The notes: generated by a model not told the origin, from the letters alone. A stretch of 64,000 bases of DNA from AC-32 sp963755635 (GCA_963755635.1 CAVWKS010000036.1:248001-312000), one strand, 5' to 3'. Positions 1 to 8,181 are shown, numbered from the stretch's first letter. Numbers and translations: made by a program.

Positions 1-882
1 GACGCCTCGCAGCAGATCGCCGTTCGACACGCCGGTCGCGACGACGATCATCTCGCCCGGCGCGAGCTCCTCCATCGTGAAGATCCGCTCGAGGTCCTCC
101 ACCCCGGACTCCTGCGCGGCCGTCACCTCGCTCCGCGACGTCGGCCAGAGCTGAGCCTGTAGCCCGCCGCCGAGGCAGCGCAGCGCCGCGGCCGACAGCA
201 CCGCCTGCCGCGTCCCGCCGATCCCGATCGCGAGGTGGTCGTTCGTGCCGCGCACGGCCGCCGAGATCGACGCGGTCACGTCGCCGTCCTGGATCAGCTT
301 GATGCGGGCGCCGGCGGCCCGGATCTCCTCGATCAGGTCGTGGTGGCGCGGCCGGTCGAGGACGATCGTGGTGATGTCGTTGACCATCCGCCCGAACGCG
401 TCGGCGATCGCGCGGATGTTGTCGCCGACCGGCTTGCGCAGGTCGATCGCGTCCCGCGCCTTCGGGCCGACCGCCATCTTGCGCATGTACATGTCGGGCA
501 GCGTCTGGAACGAGCCGGGCTCGCCGACCGCGACCATCGACATCGCACCGTAGCCGCCGCGCGCGACCACGCCGCGGCCTTCCAGAGGGTCGAGCGCGAG
601 ATCGACGGCGATTCCGCCGGAGCCGATCGTGTCGCCGTGGTCGAGCTGGTCGCTCTCGCCGCCCGCGCCGATCACGACCCGCCCATCGATCGGCAGCTCC
701 TCCAGGGCGAGCCGCATTGCGGTCGCGGCGTTGTCCTCGGCCTCTTGCTGCTCGGCGCGGCCGAGCCAGCGCGCGCCGGCCAGCGCCGCGCGCTCGGTCA
801 CTCGAGCGTAGCTCTCGCAGAGGCAGAAGCGACCCTCGTGCCCGGCCCCCTCCGCGCGCTGCTCCGGCTGGGTTTGCGTCAT
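1..882 (-). CDS. glpX: Class II fructose-1,6-bisphosphatase (GlpX), 3' end cut by window edge
   Basis: Hydrolyses fructose 1,6-bisphosphate to fructose 6-phosphate in gluconeogenesis. The frame runs leftward from ATG at 882 to the window edge, giving 294 codons; the family is usually 320-340 residues, so only the last few dozen are missing. The metal-binding motif ALDPLEG of the Li-sensitive phosphatase fold is present, as are conserved stretches such as GGYGAMSMVAVGE and the MYMRKMAVGPKA region. The ATG overlaps the stop of the upstream 2-phosphoglycerate kinase by 4 bp, so it is the last gene of a four-gene operon that handles three-carbon phosphates. The family call is secure. Confidence 0.93.
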   Translation of the reverse strand, partial: MTQTQPEQRAEGAGHEGRFCLCESYARVTERAALAGARWLGRAEQQEAEDNAATAMRLALEELPIDGRVVIGAGGESDQLDHGDTIGSGGIAVDLALDPLEGRGVVARGGYGAMSMVAVGEPGSFQTLPDMYMRKMAVGPKARDAIDLRKPVGDNIRAIADAFGRMVNDITTIVLDRPRHHDLIEEIRAAGARIKLIQDGDVTASISAAVRGTNDHLAIGIGGTRQAVLSAAALRCLGGGLQAQLWPTSRSEVTAAQESGVEDLERIFTMEELAPGEMIVVATGVSNGDLLRGV

Positions 883-1796
883 GCGCGGGCCCCGACGGCG
901 GGCTCGGCCGCGGCCAGCACGAGCTCCATCACGTCGCCGATCGCGTCCTCGATGTTCCCGTTCTCGATCACGTGGACGCCATGCTTGCGCGCGCGGCCGA
1001 GGATGTACGTCTGGATCAGGCGGATGTCGTCGAACGAGTCGAGGTACTTCTCGTACGGCCGCATGCCCTCCGAGTCGGTGTCCCGGATCCAGAAGTGGCT
1101 CGCGTGCGCCTCGGGGTCGTCGATCGAGAGCACGCACTCGACGACGAGAGCGCCCTCGATCTTCGGGAGCATGCCCGGGACGAGGTGAACGCCCTCGAGG
1201 ACCATCGACCAGCCCTCCTCGAGCACCCGGTCGATCGCCGCGCGCACGCCGACGAGCACTTCGCGCGTCTGCTGGAGGAAGCCGTCGAGCACGGCGTCGC
1301 CGCCGTTCTCGCGGTCCTCTTCGGCCATCGCGCGGCCGGCGGCGAAGCTCGAATGGTGGATCGCCGGCATGAACTCCTGTGAGAAGAACGCCCGCATCGT
1401 CTGGCGGACGAAGTCGGTCGAGGTCACGCGCGTGATCCCGAGCCGGTAGGCCACGTCGGTGGCGACCGTCGACTTGCCGGTGCCCGTCGCGCCGCCGACC
1501 AGCAGGATGACCGGCAGATCGAGCTCGTAGAGGTCGCGGTACCGGCGCAGGCGGCGCATCGCGGCGGCGCCGTCCTCGGCTCCGAGCGTCTCGATCGCGA
1601 CCTCCTCCATGCGGTCGAGCGTCGTCGCAGGACGGCCCTGGGCAGAGAGATCGGCCTCGACCGCAAGCGCCAGCTCGTAGGCGCGGTGCGCAGGGAGACC
1701 GGCCGCCATCAGCGCACGCGCCATCAGGCCCTTCGAGAACGGGAGCCCGTCTTCGCCGCCGAGCGGGAGCGGTTGGCGGTAGCGGCGGTCGCTCAC
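879..1796 (-). CDS. 2-phosphoglycerate kinase
   Basis: Predicted to phosphorylate 2-phosphoglycerate to 2,3-bisphosphoglycerate, the first step of cyclic 2,3-diphosphoglycerate (cDPG) synthesis known from hyperthermophilic methanogens. The 305-residue protein has an N-terminal ATP-cone-like segment (about residues 10-85, with SKGLMARALMAAG), then a P-loop GGATGTGKST at 101-110 followed by a zeta-toxin/kinase-like fold. It overlaps the downstream glpX by 4 bp and the upstream cDPG synthetase by 4 bp, giving a translationally coupled operon. Pairing with the synthetase gene strongly supports the 2PGK call over a generic P-loop kinase. Actual cDPG production in this bacterium is inferred. Confidence 0.85.
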   Translation of the reverse strand: MSDRRYRQPLPLGGEDGLPFSKGLMARALMAAGLPAHRAYELALAVEADLSAQGRPATTLDRMEEVAIETLGAEDGAAAMRRLRRYRDLYELDLPVILLVGGATGTGKSTVATDVAYRLGITRVTSTDFVRQTMRAFFSQEFMPAIHHSSFAAGRAMAEEDRENGGDAVLDGFLQQTREVLVGVRAAIDRVLEEGWSMVLEGVHLVPGMLPKIEGALVVECVLSIDDPEAHASHFWIRDTDSEGMRPYEKYLDSFDDIRLIQTYILGRARKHGVHVIENGNIEDAIGDVMELVLAAAEPAVGARA

Positions 1797-3025
1797 TGCC
1801 TGACCGGCTCCTTGACGAGGGCGAGGAACTGCTCGTCGACGCCGTCCCCAACGAGCTCGTTGTCGGCAAAGACCAGCTCGCGGCCCCGCTCGAGCGCGGC
1901 CTCGGCGACAACGTCGATCGCCGCGGCCTTGATCTCGACCAGGTAGACGTCGGCGTCGACCCGCTCGAGCTCCGCGCGCAGGGCGTCGCGCCGCGCCAGG
2001 TTGCCGGAGACGTGGACGACTTCGGCGCCGTGCGCCGCGGCCAGGTGCTCGGCGAGGGTCTCATGGACGAACTCGGGCGCCGTCGAGAAGTAGGCGACCC
2101 GCCGGCCCGCGACGGGCTCGACCGGCCGCGGGCGCAGCTCGACCGGGAGCACCGGCACGTCCTTCACCTCGGCGATCGCCTCGAGCAAAGGCCCGCTCGC
2201 GCCGCCGGTCACGACGACGAGGTCGGAGATCAGGATCCGGTACGCGTTCAGGTAGCCCGTGGCCACCTCGACCGGCTGCGACGAGCTCGTCACGAGCACG
2301 CGCGCGTCTGCGGCGACCGGCGGGATCGCCGCGCCGCTGCCGTCGAAGACGACGACCTCCGGCTCATGCTCGGCCGCGAGCGCGGCCCCCGCGAGCACGT
2401 TCGACTCGCCGGTCACACCTGCGAGGCCGCCGCCGCAGCGCCGGCAGCCGATCGTCGGCACCCCGGCGAGCGCCGCGGTCTCGAGGTAGTCCGACGCCGC
2501 ATGGCGACCCGAGCGCGAGAGCTCGAGCAGGCGCTCGAGCGACGGCCGCGCCTCGGCGAGCTCAGGCTCCGGCGGCCCGCCACGGCCCATCGCGACGACC
2601 ACGACGTCGCGGTCGCGCGCGAGCAGCCGCGCGAGGTGACCGGTGACGGCCGTCTTGCCGACGCGCTTGCCGGTCCCGACGACCGCGAGCGACGGCAGCG
2701 GGAACGGTTCGAACGCGGGCGGCTCGAAGCGGAAGTCGGGCCCGACGTACGGCAGCCCCGCCGCCAGCACGCGGCTCGCCAGCCGGAAGCGCTCGCGCGG
2801 CCCGAGCACAGGCTCGTCGGAGAGATCGACGACGACCTCGGGCTCGTGCTCTGCGATCCCCGCCTCGAGCGACTCCACCAGCGGCACGCCGTAGTCCTCG
2901 CCCCCGTGCAGCTTCTCCGAGCCGCCCGCCAGCCAGGCGGCGACCACCTCGAACGGCACTGCCGCGAGCGCATCGCGCACGACCGGCGCGTAGTGCTCGC
3001 CGTCGATGACGACCAAAGCCTTCAC
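1793..3025 (-). CDS. cpgS: Cyclic 2,3-diphosphoglycerate synthetase
   Basis: Predicted to cyclise 2,3-bisphosphoglycerate to cDPG with ATP. This is a 410-residue protein with an N-terminal Rossmann-like part (starting MKALVVIDGEHYAPVV), a central P-loop VVGTGKRVGKTAVTGH (residues 115-130) and a conserved cysteine-containing segment IGCRRCGGG. The architecture matches methanogen cDPG synthetases. It sits between the kinase that makes its substrate and a calcineurin-like phosphoesterase, with 4-bp overlaps on both sides. cDPG is a thermoprotectant and phosphate store in archaea; its role here is unknown. The gene symbol follows archaeal usage. Confidence 0.85.
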   Translation of the reverse strand: MKALVVIDGEHYAPVVRDALAAVPFEVVAAWLAGGSEKLHGGEDYGVPLVESLEAGIAEHEPEVVVDLSDEPVLGPRERFRLASRVLAAGLPYVGPDFRFEPPAFEPFPLPSLAVVGTGKRVGKTAVTGHLARLLARDRDVVVVAMGRGGPPEPELAEARPSLERLLELSRSGRHAASDYLETAALAGVPTIGCRRCGGGLAGVTGESNVLAGAALAAEHEPEVVVFDGSGAAIPPVAADARVLVTSSSQPVEVATGYLNAYRILISDLVVVTGGASGPLLEAIAEVKDVPVLPVELRPRPVEPVAGRRVAYFSTAPEFVHETLAEHLAAAHGAEVVHVSGNLARRDALRAELERVDADVYLVEIKAAAIDVVAEAALERGRELVFADNELVGDGVDEQFLALVKEPVRQ

Positions 3026-3837
3026 GTCCGCGAGGTCACCTCGTCCTCGATCCGCGTCGTGTACTTCTCGAATGCGAGCGTCTCCGTCGAGAACTGGATG
3101 ATCCGCTCCTCTCCGTGGAACGGGTACTTACGCCAGACGTCCACGTGCCGGTCGGTGATCTCGATCACGTTGTAACAGGGCCGGGTCTTGCCGCGCAGCC
3201 GCCGCGACGAGACGGTGCCGGCGTTGACGACGAACAGGTTCTCGAGGCGCCACGCATAGGGCACGTGCTTGTGCCCGGAGAGGACGAGATCGACGCCCGC
3301 CCGCTGCAGGCACTCGATGCAGTCGCCCGCGTCGTAGACGACGTTTCGCTCGCGCCCCGTCCCTGGAACCGGGAGCAGATGGTGATGGAGCACGAAGATC
3401 CGCAGGCCGTCGGCGTCGGAGGCACCGAACTGCTCCTCGATCCAGCGATAGCGCCCGCGCCCGATCTGGCCGTTGTCGAGGTCGGGCTCGGTCGAGTCGA
3501 CGGCGACGACCGTCACGCCGTCGTGCCGGAGCACGGAGTTGCGGTCGCCGAACATGTCTTCGAAGTGGACGTAGCCGACATTGCGCGAGTCGTGGTTCCC
3601 CGGGATCACGACGACGGACTGGCACTCGAGCCGGTCCATGTAGCTCTTCGCCTGCATGTACTCGTGCTTGAAGCCGAAGGTCGTCAGGTCGCCCGAGCAG
3701 ATGACGATGTCCGGCCCGAGGTCGTTGATCTCGTTGACCGCCCGCTCCAGCAGGTTCGGGACGAAGTCCGGTCCTCCGCAGTGAATGTCGGAGATGTGCG
3801 CGATGGTCAGCGCGTTGCGGCCGTTCGGGCCATCCAT
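3022..3837 (-). CDS. Calcineurin-like metallophosphoesterase
   Basis: A two-metal phosphoesterase of about 271 residues. All core motifs are visible: DIHCGG (D-x-H), SGDLTTFG (GDL), GNHDSR (GNHD), the HHHLLP block and GHKHVPY (GHxH). I start it at ATG 3837 because TACACT lies 8 nt upstream (3846-3851), the spacing seen at many leaderless genes here. A GTG at 3888 preceded by AAGGG would add 17 residues. It is the first gene of the cDPG operon and overlaps the synthetase by 4 bp. The substrate cannot be read from sequence; its position makes a phosphodiester of the pathway, such as cDPG itself, an attractive candidate (inference). Confidence 0.88.
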   Translation of the reverse strand: MDGPNGRNALTIAHISDIHCGGPDFVPNLLERAVNEINDLGPDIVICSGDLTTFGFKHEYMQAKSYMDRLECQSVVVIPGNHDSRNVGYVHFEDMFGDRNSVLRHDGVTVVAVDSTEPDLDNGQIGRGRYRWIEEQFGASDADGLRIFVLHHHLLPVPGTGRERNVVYDAGDCIECLQRAGVDLVLSGHKHVPYAWRLENLFVVNAGTVSSRRLRGKTRPCYNVIEITDRHVDVWRKYPFHGEERIIQFSTETLAFEKYTTRIEDEVTSRT

Positions 3838-3845
3838 CTTTCCGA

Positions 3846-3851
3846 AGTGTA
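3846..3851 (-). promoter_or_regulatory. -10 hexamer TACACT of a probable leaderless promoter
   Basis: TACACT on the minus strand ends 8 nt before the ATG at 3837. No convincing -35 box was found. This would drive the phosphoesterase > cDPG synthetase > 2PGK > glpX operon, and it lies between the divergent starts at 3837 and 3908. Confidence 0.5.
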
Positions 3852-3907
3852 GAACCGACCAGGCGCTACCGGGCGCGTCCGCAGCCACTGCTACCCTTGC
3901 GTGAGGG

Positions 3908-4273
3908 GTGGCAGAAATAGCCGATTTCCAGGCGTATTGCGGCGATGGGGAGCCGCGCTTCCAGAACGACGCCGAGCGCCAGTGCGCGAAGATCCTCGAC
4001 TTCTACCGCGTCCCGTGGGCGTACGAGCCGCATACGTTCGTGCTCGAGCGCGACGAAGAAGGACGCATCTCCGAGGCGTTCACGCCGGACTTCTACCTGC
4101 CCGAGCAGGATCTCTTCCTCGAGATCACGGTGATGAAGCAGCGGCTCGTCACCCGCAAGAACCGGAAGCTGCGCAAGCTGCGCGAGCAATACCCCGGCGT
4201 CCAGGTCAAGCTCTTCTACAAGCGCGACATCGAGCGGCTGGCCCAGCGCTACCGGCTCGACCTGGCCTCATAG
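3908..4273 (+). CDS. Hypothetical protein with PD-(D/E)XK-nuclease-like motif
   Basis: A 121-residue protein starting at GTG 3908 just after a GAGGGG Shine-Dalgarno-like stretch. The segment FTPDFYLPEQ-DLFLEITVMK (about residues 59-77) resembles the active-site pattern of restriction-endonuclease-fold proteins (D, then E-x-T/K after a short loop). It is followed by a basic helix RKNRKLRKLREQYPG and a hydrophobic strand VKLFYKRD, as in the DUF559/very-short-patch type. The usual lysine is not obvious, so catalysis is uncertain. Its stop (4271-4273) overlaps the presumed beginning of hpt, suggesting coupling. No specific function can be assigned. Confidence 0.7.
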   Translation: MAEIADFQAYCGDGEPRFQNDAERQCAKILDFYRVPWAYEPHTFVLERDEEGRISEAFTPDFYLPEQDLFLEITVMKQRLVTRKNRKLRKLREQYPGVQVKLFYKRDIERLAQRYRLDLAS

Positions 4274-4824
4274 CCGGCGAGTCACGCGTCGGAGACGTTT
4301 TCCTCAGGGCTGAGGAGGTTCGCTCGCGCGTCCGCGAGCTCGGCGCGCAGATCTCCGCCGACTACGCGGGCCGCGACCTGCTGCTCGTCGCGCTGTTGAA
4401 GGCGAGCTTCGTCTTCCTCGCCGACCTCTCACGCGCGATCCCGATCCCGCACCAGCTCGATTTCGTCCAGCTCGCCGCGTACGACGGCGCCGCGATGGGC
4501 GGCCACTCGCGGGTGCGGCTGCTCCAGGACGCGGCGATTCCGCTGACCGGGCTCGACGTCCTGCTCGTCGAGGACGTGGTCGACACCGGCCTGACGCTCA
4601 ACTACCTGTGCAAGCTGCTGGAGCTGCGCCGCCCGGCGAGCCTGCGCGTCGCCACGCTGCTCGATCGCCCGTACCGCCGCCTCGTCGAGAACCTGCCGGT
4701 CGACTACGTCGGCTTCACCGTCCCCGACGAGTTCTTCGTCGGCTACGGCTTCGACCTCGACGAACGCTGGCGCAACTTGCCGGACCTGCACGTGGAAACT
4801 AGGCAAAAGTTTAGGCGCGCCTAA
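4270..4824 (+). CDS. hpt: Hypoxanthine phosphoribosyltransferase-like protein, no canonical start codon
   Basis: Purine salvage PRTase transferring phosphoribose from PRPP to hypoxanthine/guanine. Motifs: EEVRSRVRELGAQISADYAG, LLVALLKASFVFLADL, and the PRPP loop LLVEDVVDTGLTL followed by LLDRPYRR and DYVGFTVPDEFFVGYG-DLDE. The reading frame is fully open upstream, but there is no ATG, GTG or TTG in phase near the expected N-terminus. The likeliest initiation is at ATA 4270, overlapping the TAG of the previous gene (ATAG), or another weak codon; a sequence error is the alternative. The stop TAA lies inside the operator of the next gene. The family call is firm, the start is not. Confidence 0.85.
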   Translation: MAGESRVGDVFLRAEEVRSRVRELGAQISADYAGRDLLLVALLKASFVFLADLSRAIPIPHQLDFVQLAAYDGAAMGGHSRVRLLQDAAIPLTGLDVLLVEDVVDTGLTLNYLCKLLELRRPASLRVATLLDRPYRRLVENLPVDYVGFTVPDEFFVGYGFDLDERWRNLPDLHVETRQKFRRA

Positions 4825-4839
4825 CTTTTCGGCTACACT
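4811..4839 (+). promoter_or_regulatory. Mn/Fe-repressor (MntR/DtxR-type) operator and -10 box of the Nramp gene
   Basis: A perfect 14-bp palindrome TTAGGCGCGCCTAA (4811-4824) with flanking AAAAG and CTTTT extends to about 25 bp and resembles DtxR/MntR family boxes (TTAGG...CCTAA). It is followed by TACACT (4834-4839), 6 nt before GTG 4846. The operator covers the -35 position and contains the stop codon of hpt. Repression by metal-loaded repressor is inferred from the box and the transporter it precedes. Confidence 0.75.
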
Positions 4840-4845
4840 GAAACC

Positions 4846-6132
4846 GTGATGGCGACACGGGCAGAGACGGTCGCCAGCGGAGAAGTCGCGGCGGCCGAGC
4901 GGGCGCTCCGCGGGTACCCGCAGAAGCCGCTTCGGATCCTCCCCTTTCTCGGGCCCGCGTTCGTCGCCTGCGTCGCCTACATCGACCCCGGCAACTTCGC
5001 GACGAACATCGCCGCCGGGTCGAAGTTCGGCTACACGCTCGCCTGGGTGGTCGTTGCCTCGAGCCTGATGGCGATGCTGATCCAGCTGCTCTCGGCGAAG
5101 CTCGGGATCGCGACCGGGCGAAACCTGCCGGAGATGTGCCGGGAGCGCTACTCGCGCCGGACCTCGATCGGGCTCTGGATACAGGCGGAGCTGATCGCGA
5201 TGGCGACCGACCTGGCGGAGTTCCTCGGCGCTGCGCTCGGCTTCCACCTGCTGCTCGGGATCGCGCTCTTCCCGGCAGCGCTCCTGACCGGGCTCGCGAC
5301 CTTCCTCATCCTCGGTCTACAGCGCTTCGGCCTGCGCACGTTCGAGGCCGTGATCGCCGGCTTCGTCGCCGCGATCGGCGCCTGCTATCTGGCCGAGCTC
5401 TACTACGCGCACCCGCCGCTCGGGACGGTCGGCCTGCACATGATCAAGCCGGAGTTCCAGGGGAACGAGTCGGTGCTGCTCGCGGTCGGGATCATCGGCG
5501 CGACGGTGATGCCACACGTGATCTACCTCCACTCCGCGCTGACGCAGAACCGCGTGGTGCCGCAGAACGACGCCGAGGCGCACCAGCTCTACCGCTATAC
5601 CCAGGTCGACGTCGTGATCGCGATGACGATCGCCGGCCTGATCAACCTCTCGATGCTGGTGATGGCCGCGAGCACGTTCTTCCGGTCGGGCCTCCACGAC
5701 ATCGCGTCGCTCGAGAATGCCCACAAGACGCTCGTCCCCATCCTCGGCGGCGCCTCCGGGACGCTGTTCGCGCTCGCGCTGCTTGCCTCCGGGCTCTCGA
5801 GCGCGACGGTCGGCACGCTCTCCGGCCAGGTCGTGATGCAGGGGTTCATCCACCGCCGGATCCCGATCTTCCTGCGGCGGCTGCTGACGATGCTGCCCGC
5901 GCTCCTCTTCGCGGCGATCGGGGTCGACGTCTCACGCACGCTCGTGCTCAGCCAGGTCGTGCTTTCGTTCGGGATCCCGTTCGCGCTCGTGCCGCTCGTC
6001 TGGTTCACGAGCAAGCGCGAGATCATGGGCACGCTCGTCAATCGCCGGCTGACGACGGCGGTCGCGACGCTCGTGGCCGCGATGATCTCGGCGCTGAACG
6101 TCTTCCTGCTCGGTCAGACGTTCTTCGGCTAG
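4846..6132 (+). CDS. mntH: Nramp family divalent metal (Mn2+/Fe2+):H+ symporter
   Basis: Integral membrane importer of manganese or iron, 428 residues with about eleven hydrophobic segments. The two metal-site signatures are intact: DPGNFATN in TM1 (YIDPGNFA) and MPHVIYLHS in TM6 (ATVMPHV). GTG 4846 or ATG 4849 is 6-9 nt after a TACACT box, so the mRNA is probably leaderless. Control by an MntR/DtxR-type repressor is suggested by the palindrome directly upstream. Its stop codon overlaps that of the convergent peptidase gene by 4 bp (CTAG). The specific metal preference is inferred from the operator and family. Confidence 0.92.
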   Translation: MMATRAETVASGEVAAAERALRGYPQKPLRILPFLGPAFVACVAYIDPGNFATNIAAGSKFGYTLAWVVVASSLMAMLIQLLSAKLGIATGRNLPEMCRERYSRRTSIGLWIQAELIAMATDLAEFLGAALGFHLLLGIALFPAALLTGLATFLILGLQRFGLRTFEAVIAGFVAAIGACYLAELYYAHPPLGTVGLHMIKPEFQGNESVLLAVGIIGATVMPHVIYLHSALTQNRVVPQNDAEAHQLYRYTQVDVVIAMTIAGLINLSMLVMAASTFFRSGLHDIASLENAHKTLVPILGGASGTLFALALLASGLSSATVGTLSGQVVMQGFIHRRIPIFLRRLLTMLPALLFAAIGVDVSRTLVLSQVVLSFGIPFALVPLVWFTSKREIMGTLVNRRLTTAVATLVAAMISALNVFLLGQTFFG

Positions 6133-7301
6133 AGATAGGCCAGCGGGTCGACCGGCGTCCCGTTGACGCGCACCTCGAAGTGGAGGTGCGGGCCGAAGCA
6201 GTGCCCGGTGCAGTCGCTGTAGCCGATCACCTGGCCCTGCGCGACCGTCTGGCCCAGCGAGACGGCGAGCCGCGCCTGGTGCGCGTAGGCGGTCGAGAGA
6301 CCGCGGCCGTGGTCGATCGCGACGAGGTTCCCGTAGCCGTCCATCCAGCCCGCGTAGACGACCTTGCCGGCCGCGGAGGCGTGGATCGGCGTCCCGGTCG
6401 GCACGCCGATGTCGATCCCCTCGTGCATCCGGCCCCAGCGCCAGCCGAACGGGCTCGTGACAGGGCCGTTGGCCGGCCAGATGAGACCCGCGGCAGAAGG
6501 AGGCCCGGGGCGGTACGAGCCCGAGCCGCTGAGCCGGGAAGCAAGAGCCGCGCTGGACCGCGCGAGCCCTGCCGCCTCGTGCAGGTACTCCCGCTTGCTC
6601 TCGGTGACCGCGACGAGGCTCTCGCGCTTGTTGCTCCGCGCCGCCGCGAGCCCGTGCTGCTCGGCGAGCAGCGTCCGGCGCACCGAGTCGACCTGCTCCC
6701 GGCGCACGTCGATCGTGTGGGTGACCGACGCGACGGCGGCCCGGAACTTCTTCGTCCGCTCCCGCTGAGCCCGGGCCACGACCTTGGCGGCCCCCACTTC
6801 GCCCGAGATCCGCTGGTCCAGCGTCTCGACGTCCTGCAGGAACTCCTGCTGGGAGATGAGGTCGGAGATGCTCTTCGCCGAGAAGAGCACGTCGAGCGTC
6901 GTCGGCTCTCCGTTCTCGTAGACGTCGACGAGCCGGTTGTCGAGCCGCTCGACCAGGAGGTCGTACTGGCGGCGGAACGAGAAGTAGCGCTGCGTCTCGA
7001 CGCCGAAAAGCGCGTTCAGCTTGTTCAGCTTCTCCTGATGCAGGGCGAGGTCGCGCTCGATCGTGACGAGGCGAGTCGAGACATCGCCCACCTGCCGCGA
7101 GAGCGCCTCGATCCGGGCGTTGACCGACGCGATTTGCGCAGACAGGGCCTTCCTGCGGCGCTCGGCCCATGCGATCTTCGCCTGCACGTGGCGGAGCCGC
7201 GCGTCGATCGCGCTCTTACGTGAGTCGAGCCGGCCCCCGCTCGCGGGGGCGGCGAGGACCACGAGCAAGACGCCGGCGATCGGTAGTAGGCGCCGAGCCA
7301 T
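6129..7301 (-). CDS. Secreted coiled-coil M23 (LytM) peptidase, EnvC/PcsB-like
   Basis: A 390-residue exported cell-wall protein. Residues 1-22 are a signal peptide (MARRLLPIAGVLLVVLAAPASG). Residues ~25-260 form a long coiled coil (for example RLRHVQAKIAWAERRRKALS), and ~285-390 form a LytM domain with the zinc motifs HEGIDIG (H-x3-D) and HLHFEVR (HxH). This is the layout of EnvC/PcsB-type factors that cut, or activate cutting of, peptidoglycan at division. Zinc ligands are present, so it may be catalytically active rather than a degenerate activator. No ftsEX is adjacent. The ATG is at 7301. Confidence 0.88.
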   Translation of the reverse strand: MARRLLPIAGVLLVVLAAPASGGRLDSRKSAIDARLRHVQAKIAWAERRRKALSAQIASVNARIEALSRQVGDVSTRLVTIERDLALHQEKLNKLNALFGVETQRYFSFRRQYDLLVERLDNRLVDVYENGEPTTLDVLFSAKSISDLISQQEFLQDVETLDQRISGEVGAAKVVARAQRERTKKFRAAVASVTHTIDVRREQVDSVRRTLLAEQHGLAAARSNKRESLVAVTESKREYLHEAAGLARSSAALASRLSGSGSYRPGPPSAAGLIWPANGPVTSPFGWRWGRMHEGIDIGVPTGTPIHASAAGKVVYAGWMDGYGNLVAIDHGRGLSTAYAHQARLAVSLGQTVAQGQVIGYSDCTGHCFGPHLHFEVRVNGTPVDPLAYL

Positions 7302-7344
7302 GGGCTGGGCTTTCGTCGGGGCGGCAGGCGTCCCTGCCCCGTGG

Positions 7345-8181
7345 CTACTGCGGGGTGGCGGGCGGGCTCGGCTCCGGCGACGGCTCGGGCACGTGCGCCG
7401 GGCCGGGCGGGTCCGACGGCTCCGGCGTCGGCTCGGGAATCGGAACCGGCGCGGGCGGCTCGCTCGGCGACGGGAACGGCTCCGGCGACGGCGGCTCGGG
7501 CGCCTCGATCATCGTCGGCTGCACCTCGAACTGCGCCCGCTCGATCCGCTCCATGGCGCCTGCGGCTGTCTGCTGCATCTGCTCCTCCTTTTCGGCGATC
7601 AACCCGTCGAGCTCTGCCATCCTCGCGTGGGCGGCTTCGGTCGCCTCGGGTTCGGCAGCGTACACCGCCTCTCCGAGCTCCCGGGCACACTCAGCCCGCT
7701 GCCCGTAGAGGTCAACGAGCTCGCGACGCAGGCGGAAGAGCTCGACCCGCGCGCTCGAGTGAACGGCGAGCGTCTCGACCGCGAAGCCGGCGTGCGCCCG
7801 GACGGCGTTCACCGCGCTCGAGGAGAAACGCGCTATCGGCGTGTCCGGCAAGCGGCGCGCGAGGCTCGCGAAGAAGAGCAGCAGCACGCCGACTACGACG
7901 AGCAGGGCTCCGCCGATAATGAGGTGACCGGTCGCGAGCAGCAGGATCCCGAGAGCGAGCGACGCGGCCGCCAGCGCGAGCACGGCCGACGGCGGGGTCA
8001 CGCCGAAGAAGCGCGGCTCGGCCGTCGACAGCTCGACCGGCACGGGCCCCGTCTCCTCCGGCGGCAGCTCCTGCACCGCGGTCTCCTGTGAGGTCGCGCC
8101 GACCCGGGCGCCGCATTCCGGGCAGAAGCGCGCCTTCTTCGTCAGGCGCGAGCCGCAGTTAGCGCACTCAGCTTGGGGCAT
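7345..8181 (-). CDS. Zinc-ribbon membrane protein with proline-rich tail
   Basis: A 278-residue protein of unknown function. Residues 6-28 are a zinc ribbon with two CxxC knuckles (CANCGSRL and CPECGARVG). Two hydrophobic helices follow at about 65-110, then a charged coiled coil (about 130-210) and a tail of alternating Pro-Glu/Ser-Pro (from about 225). It overlaps the end of the ccmI-like gene by 14 bp and so belongs to the ccmE operon. The domain order suggests a cytoplasmic metal-binding head, membrane anchor and extended scaffold; no enzymatic motif is visible. Confidence 0.75.
   Translation of the reverse strand: MPQAECANCGSRLTKKARFCPECGARVGATSQETAVQELPPEETGPVPVELSTAEPRFFGVTPPSAVLALAAASLALGILLLATGHLIIGGALLVVVGVLLLFFASLARRLPDTPIARFSSSAVNAVRAHAGFAVETLAVHSSARVELFRLRRELVDLYGQRAECARELGEAVYAAEPEATEAAHARMAELDGLIAEKEEQMQQTAAGAMERIERAQFEVQPTMIEAPEPPSPEPFPSPSEPPAPVPIPEPTPEPSDPPGPAHVPEPSPEPSPPATPQ

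Noticed and set aside
3838..3888. GTG 3888 as the start of the first phosphoesterase.
   Set aside because: It has an AAGGG upstream but would cover the TACACT box; the ATG at 3837 fits the leaderless pattern and starts close to the conserved core. Kept only as an alternative.
5136..7223. A 695-codon open frame on the plus strand across mntH and the M23 peptidase gene.
   Set aside because: Arg/Ala/Pro-rich composition and no domain match; it is a shadow of mntH (+) and the peptidase (-) caused by high GC third positions.
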